Assembly: GCA_903904005.1 (NCBI GenBank)
Contig: CAIVAR010000005.1
Location: forward strand, 1-64,000
Direction: 5' to 3'
DNA length: 64,000 nucleotides
Source: an uncultured Anaeromyxobacter sp.
Lineage (GTDB): Bacteria > Myxococcota > Myxococcia > Myxococcales > Anaeromyxobacteraceae
The first letter of the stretch is position 1; every line of letters starts with the position of its first letter. Below, in pieces: positions 8,174-17,300 of this stretch. Position numbers and translations under genes: made by a program. Under the pieces are notes generated by a model. It had not been told where the DNA came from. It saw nothing but the letters and a program-made list of their open reading frames with translations, and made no database searches.

Positions 8174-9505
8174 GTGCCGTCGATCGCGCCATTCCAGGGA
8201 ATCCGCTACGCCGTCTCCGGCCGCGGCCTCTCCGCCCGGCTGGCTCCCCCCTACGACGTGATCACCCCCGCCGTCCGGGATGCCCTGGCTGCCCGGGATC
8301 CGCACGGCATCGTCCACGTCATCCTCGACCGGGAGCAGCCCGGCGACCGGGAGGGGAGCGACCGTTACTCCCGCGCCGCGGATCGCCTGCGGGCCTGGAG
8401 CGAGTCGGGGATCCTCAAGCGCGACCCGCGCCCCGCGATCTACGGGCTCGAGCAGGGCTTCCTGGCGCCGGACGGCCGGGAGCGGGTCCGGCGCGGCGTG
8501 ATGGCGGCGGTGCGGATGCACGACCTGCGCGAGGGGGTCGTCCTGGCGCACGAGACCACCATCCCCGCCTCGGTCGAGGACCGGCTGGCGCTGCTCCGCA
8601 ACGTCCGCACCGACCTCTCGCCGGTCTTCGGCCTCCACGAGGACCCCCGCGGCGAGGTGGCGGCGGCGCTCGCCGGTGCGTTCGGCAAGGACCCGGTCGC
8701 CGAGGCCACCACCGACGACGGGACCCGGCAGCGGCTCTGGCGCATCGAGGAGCCCACCGTCATCGCCTCGGTCCGAAAGGCTCTCGCCGACCGGCGGGTG
8801 CTCATCGCCGACGGGCACCACCGGTACGCCGCGGCGCTCGCCTACCGCGACGAGCTCGACCGTGTGAAGCCGGGGCTCCCGGAGGACGGCGGCCACCGCT
8901 CCACCCTCATGTGCCTCTTCGCGAAGAGCGATCCCGGGCTCATCATCTTCCCGACCCATCGGCTGCTCCGGACCCTGGGCGGCACGCCCCCCGACGAGCT
9001 GGTCCAGCGCCTCACCCCGTACTTCGAGATCCAGGTCATCGAGGAGGACATCCGGCGCCCCACCGGGCGGGCCTGGGCGGTCTCCAAGCTCTCCGAGCAC
9101 ATGGGCAAGTCGAGCGCGTTCCTGCTCGTCACCGCGGTCGACAAGAAGGCCCGCCTGCTCACGCTCCGCGACGGCGCCGACCTCTCCGGCCTCCCGCTCC
9201 CCACCCACGAGACCCTCCGGGCCCTCGATGCCAGCGTGCTCCACGGCGTCGTCCTCGAGGGGGTGCTCGGGCTGCCCTCCGGTGCGCGCGACACGCTGGC
9301 CTTCGTCCGCGACGCCGGCGACGCCGTCAGCCGCACGCTGGGTGGAGAGTACGCGGCGGCCTTCCTGCTCAACCCGACCCCCATGTGGCAGGTCCAGGCG
9401 GTGGCCGACGCCGGGCTCACCATGCCGCAGAAGAGCACCTGGTTCCACCCCAAGCTGCCGAGCGGGCTCGTGCTCCGGGCCGTCGATCCGAACGGCCCAC
9501 CGTAG
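8174..9505 (+). CDS. DUF1015-family protein
   Basis: The protein has 443 residues from GTG 8174. That is the only start that gives the family's beginning (PSIAPFQGIRY, then LAPPYDVI), although the Shine-Dalgarno is poor. DUF1015 proteins are ~400-450 residues, widespread and functionally uncharacterised. A clear motif is VLIADGHHRYAAALAYRDEL (~212-231). Its GHHRYAAA core resembles the nucleotide-contacting box of ParB/SerK-type folds, which is only a hint. The C-terminus has FLLNPTPMWQVQAVADAGLTMPQKSTWF, P-K-x-TxF being typical of DUF1015. It lies 17 bases after the Sua5-type gene as the last gene of the operon. Confidence 0.85.
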   Translation: MPSIAPFQGIRYAVSGRGLSARLAPPYDVITPAVRDALAARDPHGIVHVILDREQPGDREGSDRYSRAADRLRAWSESGILKRDPRPAIYGLEQGFLAPDGRERVRRGVMAAVRMHDLREGVVLAHETTIPASVEDRLALLRNVRTDLSPVFGLHEDPRGEVAAALAGAFGKDPVAEATTDDGTRQRLWRIEEPTVIASVRKALADRRVLIADGHHRYAAALAYRDELDRVKPGLPEDGGHRSTLMCLFAKSDPGLIIFPTHRLLRTLGGTPPDELVQRLTPYFEIQVIEEDIRRPTGRAWAVSKLSEHMGKSSAFLLVTAVDKKARLLTLRDGADLSGLPLPTHETLRALDASVLHGVVLEGVLGLPSGARDTLAFVRDAGDAVSRTLGGEYAAAFLLNPTPMWQVQAVADAGLTMPQKSTWFHPKLPSGLVLRAVDPNGPP

Positions 9506-9542
9506 GCTTTCCCGTGGGGCCGGATTGCGCTAAGAACCGCGC

Positions 9543-10568
9543 ATGCCGTTCCCGCTCGATCGCCCCCGCCGCCTGCGCCGAACCGAGGCGCTCCGCACCC
9601 TGGTCCGCGAGACCGTGCTCTCGCCGGACGACCTCATGTGGCCGCTCTTCGTGGTCCCGGGGGAGAAGGTCCGCAACCCCGTGAAGAGCATGCCCGGGGT
9701 CTTCCAGCTCTCGGTCGACGAGCTCGTGGCCGAGGCCCAGGCCGGATGGGACGCCGGGGTGCGCTCGGTCATCCTCTTCGGGGTCCCGGTCCACAAGGAC
9801 GCCATCGGGTCGGGTGCGTACGCCGACGACGGCGAGGTGGCGCGCGCCGTCCGGGCGCTCAAGAAGGCGCTTCCCGGGCTCGTGGTGGCCACCGACGTCT
9901 GCCTCTGCGAGTACACCGACCACGGCCACTGCGGAATTCTCAGGCCCCCGAAGGCGGGCGGCCCGGGGCAAGACCTGACGGTCGACAACGACCTCACGCT
10001 CCCCGTCCTCGCGAAGGAGGCGGTCGCCCACGCCCGCGCCGGCGCCGACATCGTGGCCCCGTCCGACATGATGGACGGGCGGGTGGGGGCCATCCGCCGC
10101 GGGCTCGACGAGGCTGGCTTCGACGACGTCCCCATCCTCTCCTACGCGGCCAAGTTCGCCGGCGCCTTCTACGGGCCGTTCCGCGACGCCGCGGAGAGCG
10201 CGCCGGTCGCAGGGCCCGGCATCCCCAAGGACCGCAAGGGGTACCAGATGGACCCCGCCAACTGGCGCGAGGCCATCCGGGAGGTGGAGCTCGACCTCGC
10301 CGAGGGGGCCGACATGGTGATGGTGAAGCCGGCCGTCCCCTACCTGGACATCGTCCGGCTGGTCCGCGACCGGGTGAACGTCCCGGTGGCCGCGTACCAC
10401 GTGAGCGGCGAGTACGCGATGATCAAGGCCGCCGCCCAGGCCGGCTGGATCGACGAGCCGCGGGTGATCCTCGAGACCCTGCTTTGCATCCGGCGGGCCG
10501 GCGCCGACTTCATCCTGACCTACACGGCGAAGGACGCCGCCGCGCTCCTCACGGGTACACGCCGTTGA
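9543..10568 (+). CDS. hemB: Delta-aminolevulinic acid dehydratase (porphobilinogen synthase)
   Basis: It condenses two 5-aminolevulinate molecules to porphobilinogen, the second common step of haem, sirohaem and cobalamin synthesis. The protein has 341 residues. Zinc-type catalytic cysteines are all present (Cys120, Cys122, Cys130 in [14 protein letters not shown]), so this is a zinc-dependent enzyme rather than the aspartate-rich Mg type. Schiff-base lysines are Lys204 ([15 protein letters not shown]) and Lys262 ([11 protein letters not shown]). PSDMMDGR is also conserved. The gene starts 37 bases after the DUF1015 gene. It overlaps the next small gene by 4 bases (TTGA). Confidence 0.97.
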   Translation: MPFPLDRPRRLRRTEALRTLVRETVLSPDDLMWPLFVVPGEKVRNPVKSMPGVFQLSVDELVAEAQAGWDAGVRSVILFGVPVHKDAIGSGAYADDGEVARAVRALKKALPGLVVATDVCLCEYTDHGHCGILRPPKAGGPGQDLTVDNDLTLPVLAKEAVAHARAGADIVAPSDMMDGRVGAIRRGLDEAGFDDVPILSYAAKFAGAFYGPFRDAAESAPVAGPGIPKDRKGYQMDPANWREAIREVELDLAEGADMVMVKPAVPYLDIVRLVRDRVNVPVAAYHVSGEYAMIKAAAQAGWIDEPRVILETLLCIRRAGADFILTYTAKDAAALLTGTRR

Positions 10569-10774
10569 CCGCGGAGGGGGCCATCCGCTACGAAGTCGTG
10601 GAGGTGGCGCCGGTCACGGAGGGGACGCTCGCCGGCGCACTGAACGACCGCACCGCCCAGGGCTGGAACTTCCAGTCGATCCACTTCGTGATGCGCGAGG
10701 GTTCGCACCGACCGGCCATGGCGTACCTCTTCTTCACGGGGCGGGGAGCGGAGCCGGGAGGCTCCGGCGAATAG
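10565..10774 (+). CDS. DUF4177-type small protein
   Basis: The protein has 69 residues from a TTG overlapping the hemB stop, the only plausible initiator before the conserved part. The sequence reads [10 protein letters not shown], then [24 protein letters not shown], then PAMAYLFFT. This matches DUF4177-like small proteins, which have an alternating strand pattern and a central GW-containing turn. The function of the family is unknown. It is translationally coupled to hemB and is followed with no gap by an RDD membrane protein, so the three probably share a transcript. The TTG start is inferred from the overlap and has no independent support. Confidence 0.65.
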   Translation: MTAEGAIRYEVVEVAPVTEGTLAGALNDRTAQGWNFQSIHFVMREGSHRPAMAYLFFTGRGAEPGGSGE

Positions 10775-11299
10775 ATGCGCGACGCGCGACCCGAGGGCTC
10801 TCCGTATCCCAAGGCCGACCTGTGGCTTCGCGGCCTGGCCCGCGGCGTCGACTTCCTGCTGGCCTTCGGCCTCGCCACCCTGGGGCACGAACTCGGCGCC
10901 ATCCTCGCCGTCGTGTACCTGCTCGTAGCCGACGGCCTCTTCCACGGACAGTCCCCGGGCAAGCGGATCTTCGGGGTCCGGGCCATGCACATCCCCGACC
11001 GGTCGCCGGCCGGCTACAAGGAGTCGGTCCTCCGAAACGCGGACTTCGCCCTGGTGGCCCTCTTCTACGTGGTCCCGCTGGGCTGGGTGCTGCTCCTCCT
11101 GGTTGGCCTCCCCGTCATCGCCTTCGAGTCCTGGATGGTCTGGACCGACCGGCTGGGGATCCGCATCGGCGACATCTTCGCCGACACCCAGGTGGTGGAC
11201 GGCAAGGTGGTGACCAAGATCGAGGTCATCGCCACCCATGCCTTCCCGATGGCCCCCGCACCTCCGGGACCGAGCGCCTCGCGCACGGCCCGGGGATAG
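10775..11299 (+). CDS. RDD-family membrane protein
   Basis: The protein has 174 residues and starts immediately after the DUF4177 stop. It begins with the family's Arg/Asp elements (WLRGLARGVDFLLAFGLA) inside helix one. Helix two follows (LGAILAVVYLLVADGL), then the FHGQSPGKRIFGVRA loop, which is typical of RDD proteins. Helices three and four follow (ADFALVALFYVVPLGWVLLLLVGLPVIAF), with RIGDIFADTQVV at the end. RDD proteins are small inner-membrane proteins, and some act in ion or osmolyte exchange; nothing here fixes a substrate. The proline-rich last 20 residues are probably disordered. Confidence 0.85.
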   Translation: MRDARPEGSPYPKADLWLRGLARGVDFLLAFGLATLGHELGAILAVVYLLVADGLFHGQSPGKRIFGVRAMHIPDRSPAGYKESVLRNADFALVALFYVVPLGWVLLLLVGLPVIAFESWMVWTDRLGIRIGDIFADTQVVDGKVVTKIEVIATHAFPMAPAPPGPSASRTARG

Positions 11300-11346
11300 T
11301 GCTATAGCTGTGCCGATTTTCGGCTCGAAACCCCGAGGTGAGAGAG

Positions 11347-11457
11347 ATGGCCCGTTCCAAGAGCAAGCACATCCGCGTGAAGACCAGCAAGAAGCAGGCA
11401 TGGAAGGCCCGCCGCAAGCGCCAGAAGGCGGCCAAGAAGCCCGCCGCGAAGAAGTAG
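11347..11457 (+). CDS. 36-residue lysine/arginine-rich micro-protein
   Basis: This short ORF reads MARSKSKHIRVKTSKKQAW followed by KARRKRQKAAKKPAAKK. About half of its residues are Lys or Arg and it has no acidic residue. It is preceded by GAGGTGA (11335-11341), a seven-base perfect match to the 16S anti-Shine-Dalgarno partner with ideal 5-base spacing, stronger than almost any other site in the window. The composition suggests RNA, ribosome or DNA binding (ribosomal-protein or H1-tail-like), but I recognise no family. Its 3' half overlaps, in another frame, the only plausible ATG of the downstream methyltransferase (11400), so the two may be coupled. Confidence 0.75.
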   Translation: MARSKSKHIRVKTSKKQAWKARRKRQKAAKKPAAKK

Positions 11458-12809
11458 TCCGCCCCCGCTCCCGCGAGCTCCGCTCCCGCCGCGCCATCGC
11501 GGCGGCGCTGGCGGCGATCGACGGTCTGGGTGAGCGGCGCCCGTTGCGCCTCGCCCTTTCCGCGTCCCTCGCGGAGCACCCCGGCATCGGCCCGAAGGAA
11601 CGGCGCCACGCCGCGGCGTCCGCACGGGCGGTCGCGCGCTGGCTCCGCGTGGTCGACGCCGCGCTGGTCCGTGCCGGCGCCCCGAAGGCCATCCCCGCCG
11701 ACCGCGCGCTCCTGCGCTACCTCGCCTGGCGGGTCGCCGTGGAGGGGTGCGCGCCCGACGAGGCCGCCCACGACCTCCGCCTCCCCGGGCCGAGGCGACC
11801 GCGGGTCATCTCCGACGCCGACGTGCTCCGCGTGGCCCGGGCCCTGCCGCGCCCCGGCCCCGACGGGCCGCTCGCGACCGACGCGGAGGGGAAAGCGCTC
11901 TCGCCTCCTTCCGACCCGGTGGTGGCGCTGGCGCTCCGGGGAAGCGTCCCCGACGCCTTCGCGCGACGGCTCCTGCGCGACCTGGGCCCGGACGGGGCCC
12001 GCGCCTGCCTCGCCGCCCTGAACCGGGACGCCCGCCTGGTGCTCCGTGTGAACGTCGCCCGGGCCGGCCGCGAGGAGGTCCGGGCGGCGCTCGCCGCGGC
12101 GGGGATCGCCGCCGAGCCCGGCGACGGCCCCTGGTCGCTGCGGGTCGAGGACCGGGCCAGCCTCTTCGACGCTCCCCCGCTCCGGACCGGGCTCGCCGAG
12201 GTGCAGGACGAGTCGAGCCAGCGGGCGGTGGAACTCTGCCGGGCGCGCCCCGGGGAACGGTGGCTCGACCTGTGCGCTGGCAGCGGGGGGAAGTCCCTCG
12301 CGCTGGCGGCGCTGGGAGCCGAGGTCACCGCCTGGGATGCGAGCGCCCGGCGCCTCTCGGAACTGGACCGGCGGGCCCACCATGCTCGGGCCGAGGTGCT
12401 CGTGGTGCGGGAGGAGCCGACCGGTGCGTTCGACGGTGTGCTCGTCGACGCCCCGTGCAGCGGGTCGGGGGCGCTCGCCCGGGAGCCGGACGCCCGCTGG
12501 CGCATCGACGACGCCGCCGTGACGAAGTTCCAGAAAGCCCAGGCCGACGTCCTGGCTCGGGGGGCCGAGCGGGTCCGAGCCGGAGGGGCCCTCGTCTTCG
12601 CCACCTGCTCGGTCTTCCAGGAGGAGGGGGAGGAGGTCGTCCTCGCGTTCCTGGCGGCCAACCCCGCGTTCCGGATGGTGGCCGAGGAGCGGCGCTGGCC
12701 CCACCTGGACGCGGGGGCCGGCTTCTACATGGCGCGGCTGGCCAGGCGCGCGGGCCGGGCGTCTCCACGGGGGCGAACCCGCTTGACGGGGCACGGGGCG
12801 GCGCGTTAG
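11400..12809 (+). CDS. RsmB/NOP-family RNA (cytosine-C5) methyltransferase
   Basis: The protein has about 469 residues and is SAM-dependent. The Rossmann part has motif I LDLCAGSGGKSLALAALGAEV. Both catalytic cysteines of the m5C RNA methyltransferase family are present: motif IV VDAPCSGSGAL and motif VI FATCSVFQEEGEE. PVVALALRGSVPDAF and GLAEVQDESSQRAVELC are standard RsmB-like segments. The N-terminal ~130 helical residues may correspond to a NusB-like domain, but I cannot match it well. The start is uncertain: the frame is open upstream, and ATG 11400 is the only initiator near the conserved beginning. It lies inside the 36-aa gene in another frame. The likely substrate is 16S rRNA C967 by family analogy. 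Confidence 0.85.
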   Translation: MEGPPQAPEGGQEARREEVVRPRSRELRSRRAIAAALAAIDGLGERRPLRLALSASLAEHPGIGPKERRHAAASARAVARWLRVVDAALVRAGAPKAIPADRALLRYLAWRVAVEGCAPDEAAHDLRLPGPRRPRVISDADVLRVARALPRPGPDGPLATDAEGKALSPPSDPVVALALRGSVPDAFARRLLRDLGPDGARACLAALNRDARLVLRVNVARAGREEVRAALAAAGIAAEPGDGPWSLRVEDRASLFDAPPLRTGLAEVQDESSQRAVELCRARPGERWLDLCAGSGGKSLALAALGAEVTAWDASARRLSELDRRAHHARAEVLVVREEPTGAFDGVLVDAPCSGSGALAREPDARWRIDDAAVTKFQKAQADVLARGAERVRAGGALVFATCSVFQEEGEEVVLAFLAANPAFRMVAEERRWPHLDAGAGFYMARLARRAGRASPRGRTRLTGHGAAR

Positions 12810-12812
12810 AAA
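12783..12812 (+). promoter_or_regulatory. Candidate vegetative promoter of coiled-coil gene and tRNA-Ala
   Basis: TTGACG at 12783-12788 and TAGAAA at 12807-12812 are separated by 18 bases (5/6 and 4/6 consensus matches). They lie inside the last codons of the methyltransferase gene, placing a start point ~45 bases before the next gene. The same hexamer style occurs before purH. Transcription from here would run through the coiled-coil gene and the tRNA to the terminator at 13229. Confidence 0.5.
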
Positions 12813-12864
12813 GCGCCCTCCCGTCGGGGGTCTGCAGCATCGCTTGCCCCGTGGGGAGGGTGAC

Positions 12865-13134
12865 TTGGCGTTACGCGACTTTCTCTTCGGCATCCGCGAC
12901 CGCATCGTGCAGCGGTCCCAGATCGGCAAGGACAAGCTCGACGCAGCCTTCGCCCGCAGGGAGCTCGACCGGCGTCTGCAGGACCTCGGCGAGCGGTACT
13001 ACACCCTGGCACGCCAGGGTGTGGCGGGTGTCCCGGACGATCTCCGGAACCTCGTCGCGGAGGTCGACGCACTCGCCGTGCAGTTGCAGACGCTTCGTGA
13101 GCAGGTGAGGCGCCTGGAGGAAGAGACGGCTTAG
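12865..13134 (+). CDS. Small coiled-coil protein of unknown function
   Basis: The protein has 89 residues. I place the start at TTG 12865 because GGAGGGTGA (12855-12863) directly precedes it; another TTG at 12844 would add seven residues encoded across this ribosome site. The sequence is entirely helical and charged: DFLFGIRDRIVQRSQIGKDK, then LDRRLQDLGERYYTLARQG, then a C-terminal heptad stretch EVDALAVQLQTLREQVRRLEEE, a likely coiled coil. No signal peptide or membrane segment is visible. I recognise no characterised relative. It sits between the methyltransferase and tRNA-Ala and has its own candidate promoter. Confidence 0.75.
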   Translation: MALRDFLFGIRDRIVQRSQIGKDKLDAAFARRELDRRLQDLGERYYTLARQGVAGVPDDLRNLVAEVDALAVQLQTLREQVRRLEEETA

Positions 13135-13148
13135 GCCGACAGATAGAC

Positions 13149-13224
13149 GGGCCCGTGGCGCAGCTGGGAGCGCGCCTGAATGGCATTCAGGAGGTCACCG
13201 GTTCGATCCCGGTCGGGTCCACCA
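13149..13224 (+). tRNA. tRNA-Ala (anticodon GGC)
   Basis: This is a complete 76-base cloverleaf with encoded CCA. The acceptor stem GGGCCCG pairs with CGGGTCC, including the G3-U70 wobble that identifies alanine tRNAs. The anticodon stem CCTGA/TCAGG holds the loop ATGGCAT with GGC at 34-36. The T arm is ACCGG-TTCGATC-CCGGT. It starts 15 bases after the coiled-coil gene and is followed within 5 bases by an intrinsic terminator. Confidence 0.97.
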
Positions 13225-13228
13225 AACA

Positions 13229-13269
13229 GACGGGGGAATTCGCGAAAGCGGATTCCCCCGTCGCCTTTT
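13229..13269 (+). terminator. Intrinsic terminator after tRNA-Ala
   Basis: A 15-bp stem with one non-Watson-Crick position (13229-13243 with 13248-13262) closes a GAAA tetraloop and is followed by TTTT at 13266-13269. It sits 5 bases after the tRNA CCA end. Because the stem is symmetric it may also help end the leftward FISUMP gene, whose stop is at 13319. Confidence 0.88.
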
Positions 13270-13318
13270 CGGGACCCCGCGTCGCGGACGTCGGGCGCCT
13301 CACTCCGCCGTCGGCGGC

Positions 13319-14011
13319 TCAGCGGTCCTTCAGGCAGCGGACGGAGAACGCGAACGTGCGCAGGTTGTCGTCCTCCACGAGCAGGTTCTGGTCGTACTGC
13401 GTGTAACGCGCCGACGCGTTGTTCTCCGAGGGGGGTGTGGTGATCGGATGCGAGGTCCAGACCACGGCTTCCTCGGTGAGCCCCAGGAAGCTCGTTCCCT
13501 CGTGGGAACCAGCGGGGAGGAGCGAGAAGTTGTAGGCATCCGTGCCGACGTTGCCGTTCATCCAGAGGGAGGTTCCCGAGGACTTCAGGGCCGCCCCTGC
13601 CACCGGGGCTCCCCCGACGTAGGAAGCGAGCGTCTCCCACTCTGACAGGGTGGGGATGTGCCAGCCCACGGGGCAGATCCCCCTCGCACCCTCGGTGGTG
13701 GAGCCATTCATCGCCATCGGCCACTGGTAGAGGCCACCCCAGACGTGGCAGTTGTCCTCGTCGTCGTCGTAGCAGTACTTCTGGACGGTCGCCGGACCCT
13801 GCGCCTGGGTGGACGGGACCATCGTCCCCGAGTTCAGGTTCTGCCGCATCCAGCACTGGGTTCCGATCCGCAGGGTGTCGTAGATGTACGTCCCGTCGGA
13901 GACCGTCGGCGTGCCCACGCAGGGCAGGCCATCGGGCGAGGAGGAGGAAGAGGAACAGGCCGAGACGGCCAGGGCGCTCGCGACGAGCAGGGCGAACGGC
14001 AGACGAGTCAT
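13319..14011 (-). CDS. FISUMP-domain lipoprotein
   Basis: The protein has 230 residues. The N-terminus is a lipoprotein signal: a hydrophobic stretch ending AVSAC, followed by a serine run. The mature part is a FISUMP (Fibrobacter succinogenes major paralogous) domain. Its signature runs YIYDTLRIGTQCWMRQNLNSG, then GGLYQWPMAM, GICPVGWHIPTLSEWE, and the closing FAFSVRCLKD. Cysteines at the QCW, CYDDD, CHVW, ICPVGWH and RC positions could form disulphides outside the cytoplasm. Such domains are common in surface or secreted proteins; biochemical function is unknown. It is divergent from the propeller lipoproteins and is the only minus-strand gene at this boundary. Confidence 0.85.
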   Translation of the reverse strand: MTRLPFALLVASALAVSACSSSSSSPDGLPCVGTPTVSDGTYIYDTLRIGTQCWMRQNLNSGTMVPSTQAQGPATVQKYCYDDDEDNCHVWGGLYQWPMAMNGSTTEGARGICPVGWHIPTLSEWETLASYVGGAPVAGAALKSSGTSLWMNGNVGTDAYNFSLLPAGSHEGTSFLGLTEEAVVWTSHPITTPPSENNASARYTQYDQNLLVEDDNLRTFAFSVRCLKDR

Positions 14012-14320
14012 TGCCAGCCTCCGGTGATGGCCCTCTCACGAGCCGCGAGCATCGTAGGCACGCGTGCGCCACCATCGCCAGGGACGATTCGGGGCCAGCC
14101 GCTCGTGGCACTCGTCCGGGATGGACGGCTCCTCTCGCCACCTCGGCCTGACGGGGTACCCGGGTGCGGCCGACCCCAGGGTGCGTCTTGCCGTAGCGCC
14201 TTGTGACTACAGGCCCAGGTAACGGCTCGGGAACATTGGGCAGGCTGGGCAGGGTCCCGGGGATACCTCTTGCAGGGGTCGTACCTCGGCATCCGGCACC
14301 CCAACGAACGAGACACGTCG
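14012..14320. other. Intergenic region between divergent lipoprotein genes
   Basis: These 309 bases separate the leftward FISUMP gene from the rightward propeller gene and must hold both promoters. I looked for -35/-10 pairs of the type found elsewhere here and saw none convincing. TTGTGA at 14201 and GGATACC at 14261 are isolated. A TTG at 14270 is in frame with the propeller gene, but its extension lacks a signal sequence, so I do not count it as coding. No RNA gene or repeat was recognised. Confidence 0.5.
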
Positions 14321-17300
14321 ATGACCTCGAAGCGAACCCGAAGGCAAACCCGGATGGTCGTCGCGGCTTGCCTCGCCATGTCGCTCGCCGCATGCGGGGG
14401 AACTGGCGGGGGGAGCGGGGACGCTGGAGGCGAGCTCGGCGCGACGTCCTCCGCGTGCATGATGAAGCCCTGCCTCGCTGGATACGGCAACAACGCGCCC
14501 ACGTACACCAAGGGTTCCCTCATCCAGCCGAACGTGCCCGTCAACAATGGCGCGAAGGTCAAGACCTGGACGATCACAGGCCAGTTGCCGCCCGGCCTCG
14601 CCATCGACCTGGCGGCGACCGGGACCATCTCCGGCACGCCGACGGCCGTCACGCCCCCGACCACCGTCACGGTGACCGGGAGCAACCTCGCCGGGTCCTC
14701 GAGCGTGTCCCTGACGATCACCGTGAATGACGTCCCGCCGTCGGCGCTTGTCTACTCCTCGAATCCATCCGTCTACACGAAGGACGTCACAATCACCCCC
14801 AATACGCCGAACGTCTCCGGCGGAGCGGCGACCGCCTGGTCCATCACCCCGCCCCTCCCGGCGGGCCTCTCCCTCGACGCGGGGAGCGGCGTCATCTCCG
14901 GCACGCCGACCGCGGTCACGGCCACCAACGCCTACGCGGTGACCGCCAGCAACTCGGGCGGCAGCACGACCGCCGCCATCGCCATCACCGTGAACGACGG
15001 CAGGCCGGTGGTGGCCTATCCGGTCACACAGGCCACCTACGTCCTCGAGACGGCGATCACGCCGAACGTTCCGACCAACTCCGGGGGACCTGCGACCAGC
15101 TGGGCCGTCACCCCGGCCTTCCCCGCGGGGCTCGCCATCGACCCCACGACCGGCGTCATCTCCGGCACCCCGACGGCCGTCTCCGCAACCGCCGTCTACA
15201 CGGTGACCGCCAGCAACTCGGGAGGCAACGGCACCGCCCTGCTGAGCATCGCCGTGAACCCGCCGGCGCTCACCATCGTGAGCCAGCCGACGAACCCGAC
15301 GCCGAAGCTGGGCGAGAGGGCGGCGTACACGGTTGCTGCGTCGGGCTACGGGCGCCTCTCCTACCAGTGGTACCGGGACGGCAGCCCGATCACGGGCCAG
15401 GTGGCTCCGAGCTACCAGACGCCGGTCACGACCATGGCGGACGCCGGGGCTCTCTTCACGGTGCAGGTGAGCGACACCTTCGGACAGGTGGTCACGAGCA
15501 ACGCCGTGTCGCTGACCTTCTCCGACGTGGCCCGCTTCGCCTTCGTGGCGAACCAGGGACAGTACTACGGCACCGTGTCCACCTACGCCCTGGATCCCGT
15601 GAACGGCCGGCTGCGTCTCGCGGCCATGTCCGCCGCCGTCACGGGTGCGAAGTTCGTCTCGGTGGCCGCTGGCGCAGCGGGCAGCGCGCTCTACGCGGCG
15701 GACTTCACCGGGTCCATCGCCCAGTTCTCCGTCGGATCGGGCGGTGTGCTCGGGCCCATGAACCCACGAGCCGTGTCCGGGGGTGGAAGCGTCAACGCCG
15801 TGGCCGTCCATCCCGTCACCGGGGTCGCCTACGACACGGTGATGCAGGGCACGGTCGGCCAGTACGCCATCGCCCCGACCTCGGGTGCCCTCAGCCCCCT
15901 GACCCCCCCGAAGGTGGCCGCCGGCGCCTTTCCCCACGACATCACCCTCCTGCCGTCCGGCACGTTCGCCTACGTGGCCAACCTCGATGGAGACAGCTGG
16001 GGTCCCGGGAGCGTCGGCCAGTACGCGGTGGCCGTGAACGGGGCCCTCACGCCCATCACCGCCGGCACCGTGTCGGGTCCGGCCGCCCCGCGATCGCTCA
16101 CGAGCGATCCAGCGGGGAGCTACCTCTACGTCACGAGCGGGGACAACAACATCTTCCAGTACACGGTGGACCGGACGAGCGGCGCCCTCATTCCCATGAG
16201 CCCGGCACGTGTGGCCACCGGGGCGAACCCCTTCTCGGTGGTCGTCCATCCGTCCGGAAGCTTCGCGTACGCGGCGAACAAGGATGGCGCCAGCGTTTCC
16301 CAGTACAGGGTCGGGTCGGCGGGTGGCCTCACTCCCTTGAGTCCGGCCACCGTCGCCACCGGGACGAGTCCGTGGGCCGTCGTCGTCGACCCGTCGGGCA
16401 GGTTCGCCTACACGGTCAACAACGTGGACAACACGGTCTCCCAGTACGCCGTTGCCAGCGGCGGTACCCTGAGCCCTCTCTCGCCACCCACACTCCAGGC
16501 CCCGATCGTGCCAGCGGGGGGCCCGGACGCGTACCTGGCCACCCGTCCCATGACCGTCGTCGGCGGAGGGCCGGCCATCCCCGTTCCCCGGTACGCCTAC
16601 GTCGCGAACCTCTTCGACGGGACCGTGTCCCAGTACACGTTCGGTGGTGACGGCGGCATGGCTCCCCAGGCGCACCAAACGGTTCAGGCGGGCACGGAGC
16701 CGTCGTCCGTCGCGGTGGACCCGGCCGGACGGTATGTCTACGTGACGAACCTGGAGGGCAACGACGTCTCGCAGTTCACGGTCGGCGCCGACGGAACCCT
16801 CTCGCCCATGGCCACGCCGAGGGTCGCCGCGGGAGCGAATCCGTTCACGGCCGTGGTGGACCCGTCGGGACGCTACGTCTACGTTGCGAACAGCGGGGAC
16901 GGCACGCTCTCGCAGTACGCCATCGGGGCGGACGGCTCCCTCACCTCCCTGGGCACGCCCGCCACGGCTGGCCCGCAGCCCTATCAGGTGGCGGTGGATC
17001 CGTCCGGACGGTACGCATACGCCACGAGCTACCAGCAGCCCGGGACGGTCTGGCAGTACCGGATCCAGGGGAACGGGGTCCTTTCGCCCATGTCGCCCGC
17101 CAGCATCACCGTCGCCGCCTACCCGCTCGGCATGGCCATCGATCCGTCCGGCCAGCACCTGTACGTGGTGAACAGCGGGTCGGGGACCGTGTCCCAGCTG
17201 GCGATCGCGTCGGGCAGCGGCCTCCTCTCCAGCCTGGCAACGGCGGTGGCGACCGGAAAGAGCCCGTGTGCGATCGCCGTCCATCCCTCAGGGAGCTTCG

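Noticed and set aside
11238-11399. Upstream extension of the RNA methyltransferase frame to 11238
   Set aside because: It would run backwards over the micro-protein gene, its ribosome site and the RDD gene end; the translation there is low-complexity.
14270-14320. Upstream TTG start for the first propeller gene
   Set aside because: It would add 17 residues that bury the lipoprotein signal; ATG 14321 gives a conventional signal.
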